This document shows positions 61,469 through 64,000 of a DNA stretch of 64,000 bases, in pieces. A program made the position numbers and the translations under genes. The stretch comes from Acholeplasmataceae bacterium. Lineage in GTDB: Bacteria > Bacillota_I > Bacilli_A > Acholeplasmatales > Acholeplasmataceae. The stretch spans positions 29,251 to 93,250 of the forward strand of contig JAUVXD010000007.1 in assembly GCA_030603805.1 (NCBI GenBank). The letters are read 5' to 3'. The notes beneath the pieces are model-generated. The model ran no database searches. It was not told the origin of the DNA and saw only the letters and a list, made by a program, of their open reading frames with translations. Within the stretch, counting starts at the first letter, position 1, and each line of letters begins with the position of its first letter.

Positions 61469-62216
61469 ACAGATGATTAGACCTTATGGCGATACGCTCA
61501 ATGACGGTAAAGTGCAACTCAGTATGAGTTTACCCATGCCTTGTGGTCCTCTTGGAGAAGAAGCTGCAAAGCAAATGGCTTTAAAAATGGGTCTACACGA
61601 TCCGCAAGTTGTTCATAGTACACCTTTATCCGATGATTTTAGCTTCTATATTATCTATGGTACTTCAGAACATCAAGTCGATATTTCTAAACTTCACGTT
61701 GTTGATGTAGGTTCAAAATCGATGAGTAAAGAAGAAGTTGAAACCTTTATTGAAACACATTTTCGTGAACCTTTGGTTTTTATTGGTGCTTCAACCGGAA
61801 CAGATGCACACACTGTAGGAATTGATGCAATCATGAATATGAAAGGCTATAACGGAAACTATGGACTAGAACGCTATAAGGGGATTGTTGCGATTAACTT
61901 AGGGGGACAAGTCGATAATGAAGCACTTCTAGAAGCGGCAATTTCTTATAAGGCAGACGTTATATTAATCAGTCAAACCGTGACACAAAAAGATGTTCAT
62001 ATTCAAAATTTAACTTCATTTATTGAACTTCTTGAAGCTGAAAACAAACGTCAAGATTTTGTCGTGATTATTGGTGGCGCGAGAATTCATCATGCACTTG
62101 CTAAAGAGCTGGGTTATGATGCAGGATTTGGACCTAAAAAGTACGCATTTGATGTGGCAAGCTTTGCTGTTGAGAAGCTTAAAGAAAAAGGTATTAAGCT
62201 CAAAGAAAAACTTTGA
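61455..62216 (+). CDS. kamE: Lysine 5,6-aminomutase, beta subunit
   Basis: 253 residues. The base-off cobalamin motif Asp-x-His-x-x-Gly is in GTDAHTVGIDAIMNMKGYNGNYGLERY (Asp117, His119), followed by the Rossmann-type B12 domain (VAINLGGQVDNEALLEAA, VILISQTVTQKDVHIQNL, VVIIGGARIHHALAKELGYDAGFGP). Works with KamD. Last gene of the lysine operon. Confidence 0.95.
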   Translation: MTTNKQMIRPYGDTLNDGKVQLSMSLPMPCGPLGEEAAKQMALKMGLHDPQVVHSTPLSDDFSFYIIYGTSEHQVDISKLHVVDVGSKSMSKEEVETFIETHFREPLVFIGASTGTDAHTVGIDAIMNMKGYNGNYGLERYKGIVAINLGGQVDNEALLEAAISYKADVILISQTVTQKDVHIQNLTSFIELLEAENKRQDFVVIIGGARIHHALAKELGYDAGFGPKKYAFDVASFAVEKLKEKGIKLKEKL

Positions 62217-62276
62217 TATGAGTCTCTGTGGTAAAATATAAGTAGATAACATATCATATTTAAGGAGATTGAAGCG

Positions 62277-62777
62277 ATGAAAATTTATACTAAAAGAGGC
62301 GACCAAGGACAAACAGATTTAATGTCAAAACGCGTTAGTAAGGCAGATTTACATATTTCAGTCAATGGTGCATTTGATGAATCCATGGCATTTATCATCA
62401 TGTCAAAACACTACATACGACTTCAAGAAATCCATCAAGAATTAGACCAAATTCATGGACATCTCTTTTCGATATGCCACGAAATCGCACTCAATCGTGA
62501 AGATAAATATATCACGCAACCTGGGGATGTTTCATGGCTTGAATCTAGATTAGACCATTATGATTCATTCTTAAAACCGTTAACTAAATTTATTAAGCTT
62601 GATCAAACGAAAGCTGCTTCATGGTTAAACCTTGCTAGAGTTACGGTAAGACGTGCAGAAAGAGAACTCATTTTACTTTCACAAGAACAACCACTTAACC
62701 CACATACATTGCAATATGTCAATAGGTTATCTGATTTTCTATTTACCCTAGCAAGATATTTCGATGAAGTTCAATAA
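62277..62777 (+). CDS. PduO-type cob(I)alamin adenosyltransferase
   Basis: 166 residues, trimeric all-helical ATR. KIYTKRGDQGQTDLM binds ATP, ARVTVRRAERELILL and LQYVNRLSDFLFTLARYFDE are the other signatures. It makes adenosylcobalamin for KamDE and NrdJ. The N-terminal region is slightly divergent (lacks the usual R-V-x-K/G-D stretch). AAGGAG lies nine bases before the ATG. A 60-base gap with a possible weak promoter separates it from kamE. Confidence 0.9.
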   Translation: MKIYTKRGDQGQTDLMSKRVSKADLHISVNGAFDESMAFIIMSKHYIRLQEIHQELDQIHGHLFSICHEIALNREDKYITQPGDVSWLESRLDHYDSFLKPLTKFIKLDQTKAASWLNLARVTVRRAERELILLSQEQPLNPHTLQYVNRLSDFLFTLARYFDEVQ

Positions 62778-62788
62778 AAGGAGAAAAT

Positions 62789-63832
62789 ATGCAAAAGATT
62801 AAAGTTATCATTTGGGGATTTGGTGCTATGGGCAGAGGGATGGCAAAAATGCTGCTCATGAAAAAAGGCGTTGAAATTACAGGGATATGTGATTTAAATC
62901 CAGCTTACAAGGATCAAAACTTTTTAGATATTTTAGAAGTGAAGTCGGATCATCCAGCAGTCAAAATTGATACCAATATTGATCAAGTGTTAGGTAAACA
63001 AGCTGCTGATGTGGTTTTACTTTGTACAGATAGTTTCGTTAAAGGCGCATTTGATAAGATTAAAAAAGTTGTATCTCACAAGATGAACTGCATTAGTACC
63101 GCTGAAGAAATGGCATACCCTTATGCAAGTGAAAGCGAACTTGCAAGTCAAATTGATCATTTAGCTAAAGCATTTGGCGTGACTGTTTTAGGCACTGGCA
63201 TCAATCCAGGATTTATTATGGATTTACTTGTGGTTGCTTTAACAGGGACCATGGTTGATGTTGAACATATTGAAGCAAAACGAGTTAATTCACTCTCTCC
63301 TTTTGGTCCTGCAGTCATGCATGAACAAGGTGTGGGTATTTCACTAGGTGAGTATCATAAACGGATTATGGACCAAAGTCTGGCAGGGCACGTGGGATTT
63401 AGAGAATCAATCACCATGATTGCAGATGCTTTAGGTGTTAAACTAGATGAATTCAAACAACAAATGGAACCGATTGTGACTACCGTGGATCGAAAAAGTC
63501 CTTATGGAGAAGCAAAAGCAGGCACACTTGCGGGAATTAACATGACAGGACAAGGCTTGGTGAATGGCAGTGTCTTTATTGACATGTATCATCCGCAACA
63601 AATTGAACCAGAAATGGAAGGCACACAGACTGGTGACTATATTAACCTCAAAGGGACACCCAATATTCATATGTCTATTACACCAGAAGTTAATGGAGGT
63701 ATTGGAACGATTGCGATGTGTGTGAATATGATTCCACATGTCATTAATGCGAAGCCAGGATTAAAAACGATGATAGATTTACCTGTTCCAAGGGCCATTT
63801 TAGGCGATATGAGAGATATGATTGAAAAGTAA
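62789..63832 (+). CDS. ord: 2,4-Diaminopentanoate dehydrogenase-like oxidoreductase
   Basis: 347 residues. An N-terminal NAD(P) fold (KVIIWGFGAMGRGMAKMLLMKKGVEITGICD), then CISTAEEMAYPY, TGINPGFIMDLLVVALTG and the catalytic region EHIEAKRVNSLSPFGPAVMHEQGVG agree with the Ord enzyme of ornithine fermentation. It suggests that ornithine aminomutase and thiolase genes (oraS, oraE, ortA, ortB) lie beyond the window. Its place after the adenosyltransferase fits a B12-dependent aminomutase pathway. Confidence 0.85.
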   Translation: MQKIKVIIWGFGAMGRGMAKMLLMKKGVEITGICDLNPAYKDQNFLDILEVKSDHPAVKIDTNIDQVLGKQAADVVLLCTDSFVKGAFDKIKKVVSHKMNCISTAEEMAYPYASESELASQIDHLAKAFGVTVLGTGINPGFIMDLLVVALTGTMVDVEHIEAKRVNSLSPFGPAVMHEQGVGISLGEYHKRIMDQSLAGHVGFRESITMIADALGVKLDEFKQQMEPIVTTVDRKSPYGEAKAGTLAGINMTGQGLVNGSVFIDMYHPQQIEPEMEGTQTGDYINLKGTPNIHMSITPEVNGGIGTIAMCVNMIPHVINAKPGLKTMIDLPVPRAILGDMRDMIEK

Positions 63833-63837
63833 AGCAT

Positions 63838-63871
63838 ATAGGAAATCTTTTTTGAGATTTCCTATTTTTTT
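63838..63871 (+). terminator. Terminator after ord
   Basis: ATAGGAAATCT (63838-63848) pairs with AGATTTCCTAT (63855-63865), followed by TTTTTT. Confidence 0.85.
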
Positions 63872-63872
63872 C

Positions 63873-64000
63873 TTTTGATAGGAAATTCTATTTATTTATC
63901 TAAAAATCACTATAGACAAAAAGCTCACTTTTGGAAGTGAGTGTATTGACATTTATCATAAATAACCTAAATCATGAGTTTGTTATAAACATCTAAAGGA
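63873..64000. other. Intergenic region before the next operon
   Basis: A hairpin GCTCACTT-TTGG-AAGTGAGT (63923-63942) and a TTGACA (63946-63951) are present. The last bases (AAAGGA) look like a ribosome site for a plus-strand gene starting just outside. Nothing else is clear. Confidence 0.4.

Noticed and set aside
1..64000. Mycoplasma genetic code (TGA as Trp)
   Set aside because: TGA is the stop of several genes with clear ends (hisH, hutI, kamE) and no family protein needs TGA read as Trp.

Overview
The window is a low-G+C chromosomal segment of an anaerobic, amino-acid-fermenting bacterium. TGA is used as an ordinary stop codon (for example at the hisH/hisA junction). Shine-Dalgarno sites are strong, promoters are of the TTGACA-17-TATAAT type, and the gene families look Firmicutes-like. 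A relative of the Bacillota/Mollicutes border (Izemoplasma- or Acholeplasma-like) is my inference; nothing in the window proves the taxon. I saw no rRNA, tRNA, CRISPR array, prophage or clear insertion sequence.

Layout. 1-1107: a partial GntR-type regulator and an FMN reductase on the minus strand. 1204-9427: a complete histidine biosynthesis operon hisZGDCBHAF(IE)K, preceded by a 14-codon His-rich leader peptide and a switchable attenuator. 9480-14241: a membrane protein, then an RND exporter with its TetR regulator and a palindromic operator. 14243-21770: a copper/envelope-stress block (YiiX-like hydrolase; CsoR, copper chaperone and CopA; SHOCT protein, secreted protein, CueP and a Cys-Cys-Cys mini-protein; a two-component system). 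21796-31862: housekeeping genes (methyltransferase, nuclease-helicase fusion, DUF2804 protein, B12-dependent ribonucleotide reductase, APH(3')-like kinase, HtpG, RidA). 31889-35847: an Na+-NQR-type operon nqrBCDEF without nqrA. 35872-38147: a strongly promoted lipoprotein behind curved-looking DNA, and an AAA/DUF4143 protein. 38360-49508: one long catabolic operon, tnaA-M48 protease-buk-ptb-hutH-hutU-ftcD-hutI-fchA, preceded by a cre-like site. 49538-52056: a cobalamin riboswitch driving a transcobalamin-like lipoprotein, a DUF4430 protein and an ECF-type S component. 52069-53323: three small minus-strand genes. 53439-62216: the lysine fermentation operon (MaoC-like, atoDA, kal, kce, kdd, kamA, kamB-like, kamD, kamE) behind a cre-like site and a lysine riboswitch. 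62277-63832: a PduO-type cobalamin adenosyltransferase and a 2,4-diaminopentanoate dehydrogenase-like gene, suggesting ornithine fermentation genes beyond the window.

How it fits together. The cell ferments lysine, histidine and tryptophan. Lysine goes through the 3,5-diaminohexanoate route to crotonyl-CoA and acetoacetate. Histidine goes to glutamate with C1 units passed to folate. Butyryl phosphate can yield ATP through Ptb/Buk, and NADH can be oxidised by the Nqr-type pump. Adenosylcobalamin is needed by KamDE and NrdJ, is made by the PduO-type enzyme, and its precursor is probably imported by the riboswitch-controlled system. No de novo B12 pathway is visible. Histidine is both made and degraded, under separate control (attenuation versus probable catabolite repression).
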